Source: Gonatopus flavifemur
Taxonomy: Eukaryota > Arthropoda > Insecta > Hymenoptera > Dryinidae
Reading direction: 5' to 3'
Length of the DNA: 64,000 bases
Assembly: GCA_018340375.1 (NCBI GenBank)
Contig: JAFFJZ010000006.1
Location: forward strand, 24,806,001-24,870,000
Shown: piece after piece, positions 22,447-35,406 of the stretch
Position numbering within the stretch: the first letter of the stretch is position 1
Layout: every line of letters starts with the position of its first letter
Position numbers and translations under genes: made by a program
Notes under the pieces: model-generated
Databases searched by the model: none
What the model was told of the DNA's origin: nothing
Seen by the model: the letters and a program-made list of their open reading frames with translations, nothing else

Positions 22447-24767
22447 GAATCTTTAAATCTTCCAGGGCTCCATCTCTGTGGTGTAAAAATTGATAAATGA
22501 CTTGATACGATGGAGGAAGATATTAGGTTGAAGCTCGAAAAATCAGAAAAGAGTTGCATTATTTTCACACACACACACCCAATAGAAAACAATCTTATAT
22601 TTTCAATCACAAGGAATGAGGTTATCTGGATGTACGTCAGTCATGTTATACGTAACCGTTCCGATATGGATGAACAATGCGTTTTAATGTGACCGTCTAC
22701 ACTGCACACCAAACGATTCAACTCAGCGAGAAAGCTGACCATCCAACTTCCATCCGGTATGCTATGGTTACTTGAATATTCATGATGTATCGACTGCACG
22801 CACAAGATTGTACATAGATACATAGCATTTGAATTGTTATACAACCAACCAATTCATCCAAGCAAAGTTTGTCAATATAAAACCTGTTGTCGATCTTTTG
22901 CACAATCTAATCTCCATTTCATCGATAAACGTAATTCTGAAATTTTCAATCCTGAAAAATATTGTTCCCCAACCGGAAGAAGTTTTTGTAATATTTGAGA
23001 TGAAGTAGTCCAACGATTGGATGTTTTGTCATCATTACAGAACAGCATCTTGCCTCCTTATTGAAATTTGATGAAACAGTGATTAATTTTCAATTCTCCA
23101 TCGGAGGTTACATCATGGGAGGAATATTAACTTCGTGTGCCTCGGATACATGCACGTTCTACCAGACTTGATGAAAGACGTGCAATCTGCTACCACATCG
23201 TTGTTCCTGTCAGTTGTCCAGATGCTGTTTTAACCATATAAATTGATCTCAGCTTAAATGACGTCGTTAACTGCTGTGAGATGGAATATACCTCCGGATT
23301 GGAAATTGTCATTGAACGATGATGCAAAATCATGCAAATCTCAGGGAATTGGGATTTAAGGCATTTTAATGAACCTCGTGTGTGAATTCGAAAAGAAAAG
23401 GTCAAGTGTTCTTTTCTTTATTCCTTTCTTTTCGTTCTTCCTCCTTCCAACACGATAAATCGTATTTCTCAAAATGTCAAAAACAGCCTGGTACATTTAT
23501 CCAATATGGGAGGGGAGCGAACGTGTTTGAAAAATTACAGTCACTGGGAAAAATAAATAACTGACCATACAATCGTTGCGTCCCCTTATAAGCGTATATT
23601 TTATAGACGGTCACACGATAGATGAAGGAAGGAGGCGTACCACGTGAGAAAAGTTTACGTAATTATCACGAGATGATGAAGTATACCCCTACGTGAAACA
23701 CGGAAGGGGCAATTGAACAAATGAGAAAAAAAAACTTAACGAAATAACAAATGGTAACGAAACACGGTGTATCCAGAAAAAGATATATGGGATTATGAAT
23801 GGAAGATGTTTGGGATCGTGGATGAACGATGATGTTGCGTAACTTGTGAAGATTGAAAAAATATCTCAAGCTTGTCTCAGAATTCATAAAAGATCACCAG
23901 AACTATCATGATTCACTGCATGTTTTTGCAACTGTTTTGAGATCTCTCAGTGCTGTCTGTGAACCTGGTACTCTTCAAAGTGATTGTTGTGTGTAATCCT
24001 AGTATTTCGAACAGTGTCCTTATAGTACATGAAGAAAATTTAATTGGAGTAATTCAAAGCCCCACTTCCAACAGTTTTCAATAGTATCTTCACAACCACT
24101 ATCAATCCCAACAGTACATTTTTATACAGACAATCCATTGGCTTTGAAACTCACGCGTATCTGTCTGATAGATCTGGGGAAGAACTTAACACTCGACATC
24201 CAAAGATCATTATCGAATATTCCATATAACAACCGAGAGATACTCTAAACAGAAAATCTTGCTTCATAATATAAATGATAAAGCACGTTATTCTACTCTT
24301 CTGAATGCAATCTTCTAAAATATGTCAATGTACTTCCAACGACAACATATAAAATTTCATTGCAGGGAGTGTCTCCTCATCCACTTTCATGTTTGATTTA
24401 GTGTCGCGCAAGCACCCTTTGTACACGTTATATTGGAATACTATAACATCATTTTATGATTGATATACGAATAAGACTGTCGAAATCCATAATTCCAAAA
24501 ACAGGACAAATCGAATTGGATAGAGATGATTCATCCCACGTCACTGAATTCGAATTATCGTTCCAAGAAAACATATACCAGACAAGATTAATTAAAATGA
24601 CATTCCCTCTCTGACTATACACACAGTAAATAAACATCGATTGACAAGTTTTTGGACGCAGAACGGACAGCTTATTCGTGAGATAATAACGCGCCAACAA
24701 GCAAATACCACACCAAGTCAGCGAATATTGAAATCCCACACCGCATATATATTTTTTTCATTGAGCA
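22447..24767. other. No gene called
   Basis: AT-rich sequence. A minus-strand frame at 24739-24449 (96 codons) is hydrophobic and Cys-containing, as random AT-rich frames often are, and no family was recognised. Confidence 0.3.
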
Positions 24768-24986
24768 TTATTCCAACAATCGAGACGTTGATTTAATGTC
24801 TCCGTCATCAACGTTCGATACTCGTCGGATATCAGTATCAAAAATTTGTCCCAGCAACGTCAAGCTCGACGCTGGTTGCGTTTGATGGGTCGTCATAAAA
24901 ATCGACATTCCCAGAGCCTTGATTCGAAAACACAGAGAAACAGAGGATGAGTGTATTTTCAATTCATCCTTCAAAGAAGTCCCCAA
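24768..24986 (-). CDS. Possible exon, unknown protein
   Basis: A 72-codon minus-strand frame with balanced composition includes MSIFMTTHQTQPASSLTLLG and QIFDTDIRRVSNVDDGDIKS. It begins directly after a TGA; the only acceptor-like AG is in CTTTGAAG|GATG. No ATG lies at its beginning. No domain or partner exon was recognised. A weak call. Confidence 0.22.
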   Translation of the reverse strand: MGTSLKDELKIHSSSVSLCFRIKALGMSIFMTTHQTQPASSLTLLGQIFDTDIRRVSNVDDGDIKSTSRLLE

Positions 24987-26266
24987 TCATTCAGCTTTTG
25001 TGTATGTATATTCCATGCGATATTGCAAAGACTTCATATTCTTTTTCACGTGGAATCCTAAGAGCTTCTGATACATAGCTGTCATCGAATACACACCTCA
25101 ATATGGCAAACGTACATCCGTTCTTCGACTACTACTACTACTAGTCAATCGATGAACCAGATTTTCCGAGAAGAAAAAACCCTTACGCGCTTGAGTAAAA
25201 TGTTCTTCCAAGTGTATTCTGCACAATTCGTACGAAATGTGGCATCACGTCGATGACAGATGTGCTTGAAGCTGAGAATTCGTGTTGACTTTTTTCTCCA
25301 TTCTGTGATTTATACACATTGAGAGGAATTTCCTATAGTTCCTGTAACTGAAACATCTCAACTAAACATTCCTAATGAGAGCTCTTGAGAATTAGGTTGA
25401 ATTAATCAAATTTTCAGTAGCTTTTACTGATATAAGAATATTTGGGTTCTTGCGAGTTGCAGAATATTTCTGTCCGCAGATGAATTCCGATCGAGTCTGT
25501 AGAAGTTTTCGATATTGGATTTACAAGTACCGGTGCTGCAATAATCTTCCGGTACTGCGATTGTCTGTGCATCGTAATTGTTCTAAAAGTTAGTCGATTA
25601 TCATACGTCATGAATGCATATGAATATCGATATTATTCGTAGTTTGGGCCAAGTGAAACAAGCTTCGGAAACACTTCGTAATGCCACAAATGGGATGTAG
25701 TGCTCCTTTTATGCTTCAGTTTCCGTATCCGGCGAGAGTACTTGGTAAATGTTGTGGAACGTACAAGAAGAGGACGTTCGACTCCTCAACCGTGTACCGA
25801 GGTTGTTATGATCTTTGATTGTTGCCAAGTGGACAACGTCCAACCCGTTCTATATCATCTTCAAATTGTCCAATCAAGCGAGCTAATGTGAATCTAGCTG
25901 CGCTTTTCACCACCGAAATTCATAAAGATTCATCATTCGTTTCCTGTATATACAATATATATTATCGTTTTTGGAGAACAGATGAATTTCATGATATTTC
26001 TTCTTATTGTTGGGAGTGGGGAAGCCAGAGTATTCGCCATTCTCTTTAATCACCAACGGATTAGCTTTCATGCTTTTTTCCTCCCTCTCATTTTCCTTAT
26101 CCACCCTTCTCGTTTTCTATCGCCTCTTAGCGGGGAGTTAATCCCACTCAACTGAGGCTTCCTACAATTGCTAGCGAGATGTTCAAGTGTTTTTACCCTA
26201 CCTTACGTGACCTGCACGAACCCTTTTGTTCTTGTTTTTATTCTGTACCTCATCGTTAAGCTTCAT
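24987..26266. other. No gene called
   Basis: AT-rich sequence with overlapping short frames on both strands (for example 25611-25414 minus). CTACTACTACTACTAG near 25129-25144 is a short trinucleotide run. Confidence 0.3.
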
Positions 26267-26515
26267 CTATTTATCAATGTATTTTATCTGAGCTAATTCA
26301 GCTTGGCGATCATTGTATTTCTTCAGGTGTCTAATTGTATCCGAATGCGAGAGGACTATCAAATATCTCTCATACTCCGGTGATTCGATATTTATTCCAA
26401 TTATTATCCTCTGATCCTTCGACGGAGGATTAATTCCCAGACTGGAGACTGAAAACCTCAATAAAGTTGGTAATTCCCATTCACCGTTACGGGAGGAGTG
26501 GAAAATTGAAAGCAA
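26267..26515 (-). CDS. Possible last exon, unknown protein
   Basis: A minus-strand frame of 82 codons ends in TAG and reads convincingly as protein: LGINPPSKDQRIIIGINIES, then PEYERYLIVLSHSDTIRHLK, then a charged tail. An acceptor GAGGTTTTCAG| lies inside it (exon from 26448), giving a 3'-terminal exon. If unspliced, the frame begins near 26515 without an ATG. I do not recognise the family. It lies on the same strand as candidates at 24768-24986 and 32835-33139, which could belong to one long gene. Confidence 0.35.
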   Translation of the reverse strand: MLSIFHSSRNGEWELPTLLRFSVSSLGINPPSKDQRIIIGINIESPEYERYLIVLSHSDTIRHLKKYNDRQAELAQIKYIDK

Positions 26516-27623
26516 GGGGTGGATAATTTCTTTGTTCGATGTGAGAGAGGGGACTTTTTATTTGTGATTCCCGAAGTAAACTTCGGCATTGAGCGAAAAA
26601 AGAGTAAAAATGTACGAGAAACAAACCTGTCACGGTTTCCTTTCCTGAATCAGATTTCCAAAAGTCGCAGTTACCAAAGTTGACTGTACATAAAAGTAAA
26701 CTTCATAAAGGCAAGTGACTATTGAAGTTATATTGAAAGGAGTATAGGAAGCAAGTTCTTATCCTCATAACTTCGCAATCGTGAACTGTGTCAGGCGTAT
26801 ATACGTCTACGTATGGAACTGGGAACTTTAAGTTTAGATTCCACAATCTGCTTACAACTCCAAGTTTTGATATTAAAGAAAAAAAAAAGAAGCAAAATAC
26901 AAACGAAATGTTCTCCAATCGAGCAACAATTTTCGATTCCAATAGAAAATTGTGGAGAGGATGCGAGTCGGATCGGTCAGAAGCATTCTTCTTCATAGAC
27001 CATAAAAGTCATATCGTATGATTCACGAAGGGAGAATATTGTTTTAAGAATATATGCTGAGTGGCTTGATAATTTGTCATTTTTTGGAGAGCTGCCCATC
27101 GCTCGATAGCTCCTGCATCATGTGCAAGATCTCAAACAATTTGCCAATACGATATCTCTGCTACTTTTCGCAGTCTTTTTCATTCCCGTGTTCTCTTTCT
27201 CGGTACGATAACCGTTTCGATTTCCGTCACGTAAGATCTATCCTGCCTCTTTTTTCCGATCGGCTCTCGCACATTGCCTGCTGACCAGCGTGGTTTCTCG
27301 CCTCGGAGATTTATTTGCTTTATAAATGAAAACCGATGTCCTACAACACATTCCGAGTGATTCATAAGTGTGTCCAAGCCACGGTATATCTCTGGTTCGA
27401 GATAGTTAGATGTTGATACATTCTATGAATCATCCTCCTCGATTTGATATTTCTCAAAGGTACAATAACAGAGGATCCGGTGTTATTATTTCATTTGCAC
27501 ATCGCTTTTTCATCCCCTCGGTGTTTTTTCAAGACGAAGACCCGAAGACGATCATTCAAATTTATGCGCAATGAAAATCTGAAAACGTAACTAAAATATT
27601 CCGAAGGAAAAGCACGAACCAAA
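26516..27623. other. No gene called
   Basis: The interval 27040-27380 is less AT-rich and carries polar minus-strand frames (27377-27180) as well as plus-strand ones. Splice sites are not convincing enough to define an exon. Confidence 0.3.
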
Positions 27624-27760
27624 ATGATCATTCTGTCGATAACCATTATAATTTATGTCGATGATACGGTTCTCCTTATTCAACGGAACACCAACTTCAA
27701 AACGTGATCAATGTAGCATTCGACTCAGGCACCCCTCAAATAACGATAATCCACGACTGA
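27624..27760 (+). pseudogene. Reverse transcriptase scrap, probable LINE relic
   Basis: One frame reads IIIYVDDTVLLIQ, which fits the reverse-transcriptase catalytic motif YxDD followed by the TVLL stretch usual in non-LTR elements. Shortly after, at 27695 in another frame, comes LQNVINVAFDS, which resembles the segment that follows YADD in Jockey/R1-type enzymes. A frameshift and stop codons separate and end the pieces, so this is a dead fragment of about 45 residues. Because it is so short, chance resemblance cannot be excluded. Confidence 0.38.
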
Positions 27761-27862
27761 CGTGGAGTCTGAATTTATTTTGTTTCCCTCAGAGCGGTAG
27801 AAAAAAAGTTCCAACTCAAGCGTGTGATAATGTTTCATCCAGTACATATACATATATCCAAG

Positions 27863-27946
27863 AGCTTAAGAGAATTGGAGACCCGTCAATACCAGCCGCT
27901 GCCAGCACCGCTGCCGCCGACGATGTCGACACTGCAAATGCCGCAG
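27863..27946 (+). CDS. Possible internal exon, Ala/Asp-rich
   Basis: Between an acceptor-like CAAG| (27861-27862) and a good donor CCGCAG|GTACGG lie 84 bases encoding IGDPSIPAAASTAAADDVDT. The GC content is clearly above the surroundings, as expected for a conserved or coding segment. The phase is two bases, 27 codons, one base. No family is recognised. It lies just downstream of the reverse-transcriptase scrap, with which it has no evident link. Confidence 0.33.
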
Positions 27947-27999
27947 GTACGGAATGGCTCTTTTTGCCAAAGCAAGGCCGACTAAACTTTTCTTCTTAG

Positions 28000-30900
28000 T
28001 CGGAGTATCAATATTTTTAGATGGCTTTCCTCGATGATATCGACTTTTTTTTCCTTTTTATTTCAATCAGTTAGATGTCAAATAATCCAAATGTTGAAAT
28101 CTCCTCCCGCACTTGCCAAGGAAAATTGTATTTTGAAGGTGAAAAGAGGGTACCGATTCTTCCCTTTCGTCGAAAATATGGAAGATAATCCAATTATGAA
28201 TGTTCAAGTTAACCTATATTAGCTTCGGGGAAGAAGTTTTTAGATCAAATCAGCGTACGTTCGTATTGGTTTCACGATATTAGTTTTAATTGGAAAGATG
28301 TAATCAGTATGGACGGCGAATGGATTCGTTGAGGGATATAATTTTATAATCCTCTCGGGGTTCGTTATGAATAACGTCCTCGTAAAACAGTGTACCCCAT
28401 CAAAAAGAGTATTTGCATATCATTTTCTTCCATTTTTTCTGGATGAGGAAGAATCTCATTGATTGGGATTATATTATTATTTATATGATTCGTGTATACG
28501 TGGAGAACGGAAGTGCTATATTTCTTCAACCTCAATGATTCTTCTGAGTTTATAATTCGGATATTCTATGATTTCTTCAGAATAAATCGCTGTAAGATGT
28601 TAGCTCTGATAAAAACCGCCTGAATGTGATGAGTTTTTAGTTTTCTAGTGCATCTACTTCTCTGAATAGTTTTTATTCTTCGAAGAGGAACCTCGCTCCT
28701 TGAGTCCTTCACTATTATTTCAATGCGGGATATTCATGGAGCTTGCGATTTTTTTCTATAAATTCCCTAAATACTTGTTCCACGAATAATAGAATTTTTG
28801 TATAGAATTTTTATGTGACTTGTAAATAAAATTGCAATAAGGAGGGTTTCATGCACAGAATAAGAGATAAGGATATTATTTACGTAAAATGTTTTTAGAA
28901 TTCTCATCATGTTTATTTAATTTAGTTTTGGAGAGAGAAGAGTCAAGTACACTACGTTGCTTGCATAAGTGACTGCAAAAAGGCACCCTGCTGTTTCGTG
29001 ACGAAAGATTCTGTTCAGGAAAATCTACCTGTATTTTTCATTAGACTTTTCACTCATTTTAATGAATTATCACTCCTGTTTCGGTATCGTGAATCAATGT
29101 CGAATCGACTGAGGGGCTGTAGAAACATCGTAGCCACGATCTCAATAATTTTCTTTGAAGAATTCCCAAAGAAACGAGCGTGTAATCGTATATCAAGATA
29201 TCGAATCGATCGGAAACCATATTGAAAAATCACATTCACATGTCATAGAGTCATTTCCTCCCTGTTTCGATCGTGAGCGCGTATTTGATGATAGGTAGCA
29301 ATCTCGACCACTATCGCTGCCCGCGGTAATGATCACCGGAACTTTCGAGCTATCATGAAATTAGATCTGATCCTATCAGATCCTAACTTTGTTTCCTCAT
29401 CGTAAGCCACCTCTGCCTTCTCTCCCACCTTCTCCTTCTCTCGTGTCGTTTCTATCACGTTGGTTGCCGCATACACGATGAGTTTAAACACTCTTGTACT
29501 ATACCCCACTCTCATCCAACGACCACACTTCGTACCTTCCTACCTCGTACCTCTTCGCCTCTTTACCCATTCCAATGAACGAAATTATCTTAATAGTGTT
29601 TCTGGTCGGTGCACCATTAACGTGTAGAATTTAATTGTTTTATAGAACAACGTACGTGGCAGTCGATGTAACGCGATGTCCGTACGTGAAATCTTGAGAA
29701 CGTCGACGACGACTACGACGACAACGACGACACATCTCGCATTCCAAGCGTGAATGCATCGTGAAGATTTTACGAGCACTAAGGGAATGTCGAGATGATC
29801 GAGTTTCTCTTCTTCCACCTAGCACCAGTCAACTCTACTGACAGAGTGGATACTCAATTCCAAAAACTTTCAATCCATCTGTCAAAGTGAATAGATTCTG
29901 AGTCATTGTAAGTTTATGTTTATTTTTGAAATAGTACCGAGCGATGTAGAGTATAGGTAAATGGGTTTTCGAATAGCAACAGTAACAAACATGGGAACAA
30001 TAACAACGATGATAGTAGGAATGGCTGTTTTCTTCAGGCGTGACATGAAACTTCAAAAAGTCGTATAACACAGGAATCAGTTCGGAGAGTATCGTTTAGA
30101 TTATATGACCTTTTCGAGAATAATAGATCTATTTTCTATGAATTATTGCGCATCAATGCGATGCACCTGTATCGCATCCACCGTATCATTTCTTCTTCTT
30201 GTTCTTGTAACTCCTCTTCATCTCTCTATGAAATCAATATTCGGCATCTCGAATCGCTGTTAAAATTATTAATTATTCCAACGACAGCATGGTTCGAGAG
30301 GTGCTCAAGAAGAGAAGATGTTCATCTCAGTCTGCACATTATTTTCACGAATCTGTAATACGTCTTTTATATGTATCATTCGAAAGATCAGAATATAAAA
30401 GACGAGTTTTCTTTATCCTCAATAACTGATATGAAAAAGAACTGGAAGACAAAAGAAATTCAATACGACATCATTTACATTTTTACATCACAAAGGAGGA
30501 ATAATATTCTCTCGCGTCACTCTTATGAATTTTTTTTCTCTCATTCGATGAATGATAAGTAAAATTATGTAGAATAAAAATTAATTTAAAAGATAAATTC
30601 AAAAATCAATAGAATAAGTCGAACATAGCCAGACATCGAGATTCAATGATGTCCAAATATCTACTCTTACAGGGAATATTATTGATGTGAATTCAAGCGT
30701 ACTCTCGGATATCATTACACGTGTGTGTGAGTTTGAATGCACTTCCTTTCAACATCAGCAACCAAGAACTGCGAGTAATTCGCAATTAAATTTGATCGGA
30801 AATCGTGAATTCTGGGAATATGTGATATATACGTACAAGGTATCAAATTGAGGTAATATCATCTTCGATTATTGATATAAAATTCGAGCTAAAGATACCT

Positions 30901-32834
30901 CACCACGATCGCTGAACGTAGCAATGAATTTACTATGAATTCTCCACGACATCATCGTAAACGGTATCTTCTTTCCCAACTTCAATCGGCCATAGAAATT
31001 TTGAAAAACACGTGAAGAAAAGGGGAATTAATTCGAGTTCGCATATATGCAGTCGCAGTTATATTCCATACTACTTCTCCTGGAAGCGTTAAAGCGATCG
31101 TACAGAAGTGGAATGTCATTATAGAAATTCAAATGCATTGCAGTATGCTTCATATGAACAATTAGAATTTTGCTTCACATTTTTCATATCCAATATCGAT
31201 ATGATGGTGTAGATGATGATATATGAGCTAGTTCATTCCAACGGCTTATGATTCAAATTTCAATGAAAGTTCATAAAATTTATAGGAATTCGTTTAAGGT
31301 TTGGAAAACACAATTTTCGGATCACGAGGAGAGAGATTGGAGAACATAAAATCCGATTTGAAATCGTGATAATTGTCAATTGAATCAATGATCACATTCT
31401 GTGAATTAATCAGACGATTCCGGGGGAATGATTTTCTTGATCTGAATGAAATACATCCCTCTCGGTGGATTGCAATGCAATTTACGAGATATTTTATACA
31501 ATATGAGGGTATATATATATATCAACGAAATTAAATGAATATGATAATTGAAATTATGATCATACGTGGTACGTGCGGTATGATCATTTTTTGTATGTCT
31601 GCGTCTGTATGAAAAAGGCTGCGCGAATAAAGTGTGACTAGCGTAAACGTGATCTGTATTAAAACACACAACACACATAGTGTTGTTAGAGAAATGTTGT
31701 GGGCAATTTTGGACATGCATGACACGTTCCGTCGTTCGTTTGGCCAACATGTGTCGAATGTCCCGAGGTTGGTATCGATTTTCATCGCGGATAATTCTAT
31801 CGCTGAGCAATCCGTTGAGTTGACGAGGGATGGAAGAAAAAGACAGAAATAAGTTTCACTCCCTTCACGAATCTATCATAACTTAACATATAAATTAAAG
31901 TCAATCCATCATATCTGCTGTGATAAAGTTGAAAATTTCACATTCCGACCCTCCATCTTTCCCAACCATAAACGTACAGGGTTCGATTACACATATGCCA
32001 CGCGGATTTTATTTTATATGTATATATATATACACGCATGTACACGTATCGGAAGATATTTTCACGACGATGTATCCCAATTCAATATTTTTCAAGCAAT
32101 CTCATAAAAATATTTTGTGCTCTCGAAGCATTTATAAAAATTTACCTCTATTTCGATCACTGCCCCATTGCCCCCTGGGATACCATGGATTCGATGTATC
32201 AGATAAATTGTTCACGGTCAATTTATCAATATTACTCAAACTGTCAATGGACTATTAAAATATAGATTCTACTTTATGAATTCAAATTGTCAATGTTTGA
32301 ATAGTTTCAGTATTGGAGATTATACAAATATATTAATACACCTTCCAGGTATATTTCAGGTTTATTATATGCAGGAGAGGTCAATTCGATGCATTCATTC
32401 GCGTTCCATTGACTCCCAAGGGAAGAATTTTTCAAAATTGTTCCATATGAGTCACGCGCGGTGATAATAAAAGTTTGCAAAATTTTTTTATGATCGTTCA
32501 CTGAAATTTATACTACACAAGGTATTATCTTTCATGATTCCCGCAATGTGATCCGTGTAAAAAAAAATGCGGAACTGTATTATTTTTAGTGATAAATCAA
32601 CGCACGGTTAACGATAATCGATGAAAAATGACAGCCCGGTACACGACCAGGAACGAAAGATGAAGTTTATGAACAATGCATTTCATGAAACCATCATCAA
32701 TGCTGTATATTCATTCATATCACCCTTCTCGCAAAAATATCATAATTCACTGAAGATCACTGAATCGGATTGACTTTGTTTACATTAAATCCAAATTTTC
32801 ACACAAAAATTCGGAATCATATACCTATCCTTTT
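28000..32834. other. No gene called
   Basis: Mostly AT-rich. A (CGA)n-like run lies at 29701-29732 and a short (TA)n near 31508. Overlapping frames on both strands at 31406-31852 cannot both be real and neither has supporting splice sites. Confidence 0.35.
29701..29732. repeat. CGA/GAC trinucleotide repeat
   Basis: Imperfect run of CGA units (CGTCGACGACGACTACGACG and onward). The Val-rich minus-strand frame here is produced by this repeat. Confidence 0.85.
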
Positions 32835-33139
32835 TTAAATACTTTTAAGAAATATGTAATATTTTTCTTTTGTATTCGGTACTATGAAATGATACGACCG
32901 ATACCAACAGCCACGTACTCCCAGAGGTTTATACGTGCCGCTTTTGGCTGCCTTTGAAATTTTCATACTTCCCTTCTCGAGCGTGATCCGTTGAGAAACT
33001 TCTCGACCTATAGTTCCCTCTCTCATCACTCCACTGGCATTTTCAGAACTACCTCCGGTATCAATATATTCCTCTGAGAGTTCGATCATCTCCGTAGTTC
33101 CAATACGTTGTAATATACCGCGAAGTTTCTGTCCTGCCG
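32835..33139 (-). CDS. Probable exon, unknown charged protein
   Basis: The minus-strand frame runs from an acceptor CACTTTTACCAG| (exon starts at 33139) to a stop at 32835-32837, about 100 codons, with a first ATG at 33089. It encodes QKLRGILQRIGTTEMIELSE, then EYIDTGGSSENASGVMREGT, then a Lys-rich part with KSGTYKPLGVRGCWY. The frame is still open upstream of the acceptor to about 33200. Composition and GC content stand out from the surroundings, making this one of the better host-gene candidates. The true 3' end could be an earlier donor, since the last 25 residues are more AT-driven. No known domain was recognised. Confidence 0.42.
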
Positions 33140-33203
33140 CTGGTAAAAGTGCATCCTCAGCACAAAAAGTAATAAAACGGGATTCAATTTTCAGAGATGA
33201 ATT

Positions 33204-33779
33204 TCAAGATTTCGAGATGATCTTAATGAATCGACTGGTAATGAAACTTGAATATGTATCGATAATTTTAACCAATGATTTTATATCAATCGAATTTTCC
33301 ATAAATCCGGGTAGAGATTTAATAATATTAATTTTCAGTGAAATCTCTTTGCGTGGCATTAAATATTCTTTGACTCTCATTAAGCTGGAAACGCATAAAT
33401 GTTGAATTTTGGGATTTGAAAATCTCATGGAATACGATGTTCTCATTAATTCATGGTTGGTAGGATGCTGTATTTTCTGCTAAAGCTCAGTATTTTCTAC
33501 AAATCGTTGCAGAATAGTTGAGCCATGGAACTTTCGACTTGTTTGGATATTTTGATTCATGTTCTCGTGTTCTTTTTTTTCTTTCGTTCCATTGAACTCG
33601 TTTAGGGTCTCACTCATTACTGCAGGATATATTTTTATCAATCTCCTGAGATATCCTTAAAAGTACCTCTTACTATTTTATAAGGATTGAGAAAATCCGA
33701 GATCATCAACAAAATTCATCTGCGATGCTGCTCACACTTTACAAAAGTTTCGTGTGAAAAATAAAAAAAAGTGAGAATT
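33204..33779. other. No gene seen; remaining outer flank of repeat D
   Basis: The last 30 bases before 33780 (AAAAAGTGAGAATTG) resemble, in reverse complement, the flank beyond 38973 (AAAGTGAGAACACT). They are probably the outer terminus of repeat D, cut off by the insertion of element E. Confidence 0.4.
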
Positions 33780-33899
33780 GTGTTCACGGTAGGGTACCAA
33801 AATCCAGACATTCCATTCACCCGAAGTTGCAAGTTCCCAAATTTAAAGATCCCGAAAGGCCATCCGCCCGAAGTCTCATAATTCCGAATTGGAATAATG

Positions 33900-34520
33900 C
33901 TTGCGCCTGATCACGGCTGATGACTGGAACCTAATCAGGTGTGATCAGGCCGCAATTTTTTACACACGTGATGAGGACTAATCATGCCCGATTACGCCCA
34001 ATCACGCTTGATCATGCTCCATTATACATGAGAAATTCATACAAAAGTTTTCCGTAAGGAATGAAACTGTAACAATGTTATCAAATACTGATTCATTGTC
34101 AATCATTTCTACTCGTTGTGCTTATGCAGTTCCCATTTTCTAGTTTCCAGTTTTCAGGCATGATCATACGTGATCAGGCGTATGCGCCCGCATTTGAGGC
34201 CGATTTAGCATGATTAAGCATGTGAATTCGTGATAAAAAAATCAACACAAAGTCATTTTGTATAAATATTCCTCAGTCGGTGAGATTTTGTATGATCACG
34301 GGCAAGGATGGTTTGTCTGGCATGATCGCTGGCGGTTAAGCTTGATCACGGGTTTCCACGTGGGTTTCCACAAAATTGAAGCCTTTGAAGTGATGACAAA
34401 ACTCAAAAATGAACGACCAGGTGTAATCAGGCTCACTCGCGTGCAGTCAGTATTGAACACGAAGAATTTTGCCGAAAAATGTCCATGATTAGACCTGAAC
34501 ACGCATAACCAGACCTGAAC
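33900..34520. repeat. Degenerate GATCA-word array inside element E
   Basis: Words such as GATCACGG, GATCAGGC, GATCATGC and GATTACGC recur every 10-15 bases, notably at 33908-34025 and 34165-34350. The array is strongly biased to TGATCA-like palindromic words, which gives many potential hairpins. Confidence 0.7.
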
Positions 34521-35406
34521 GATTCTTTCACGGGAAATGTGAAGGTAGATATTTGATGATCTCTTAATGTGCGTTGTAAGTAATTGCCAAATGAAAAGTT
34601 TCCGTTCTTCGTCAAAATTCAGAAAAAACGGATGATGGATAGAATTTTAATTCAATTTATTTATAAGTATAGCATAATATAACTATACATAACATATCAA
34701 GTATTCATTACTAAATTGTCCAAAAATAAATTATATTTGTTACAAATAATGCACATTTACAAAATCAACTTCCTTTTCTAAGTGTTGGTTTGTATTCTTT
34801 TTTTTCAAATTACGATACATTTTCCAGATAGTTGATTCATAATTGAGTTTTTCATTTTTTCTAATACCGCAGATTGAAGTTAATTTGAAACGAATGCTAG
34901 TCAATATTTCAATCGTTCATTGGAATAAATTCAGAATGGGATATATTTGAACTCGAAAGGTATCATGAATTTCAAAAAATTAAAATGACACATATTCCAT
35001 TTGTCTATATTTCATGATTATTTTTTGTTTCAATCGATGATTCAAACTTTAATAATATCGAAACTGAATTCATTTTCACATAAACATTTTTATTATCAGT
35101 AATATTCATTCTTCTGATTGTACGAACTTTGTGAAGTACTTTTCTTCATTGTAGTTCTTTTTATTTAAATATTGGAAACCAGAAATTTCCTTGTAATGAA
35201 ATGCAAAAAGTAAAAATGATATAGAATATTGTTGTTTTCAGTATGAAATTTTTATGGTATTCTGGATTGAACGTATAATTTTTAGAATATGTCATGAATT
35301 ATTATTCTATACAAACTCCTAGTGAATTGAACCTGAAAAACGTCATTATCGTTAATGTTGAAAAAACGAATTTTCAATTACCAATGTTCATTATGCTCAT
35401 TTCATA

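Noticed and set aside
29585..29818. Frame with a run of Val residues
   Set aside because: Produced by the CGA trinucleotide repeat.
31406..31852. Overlapping frames on both strands
   Set aside because: Neither has splice sites or a motif, and both cannot be real.
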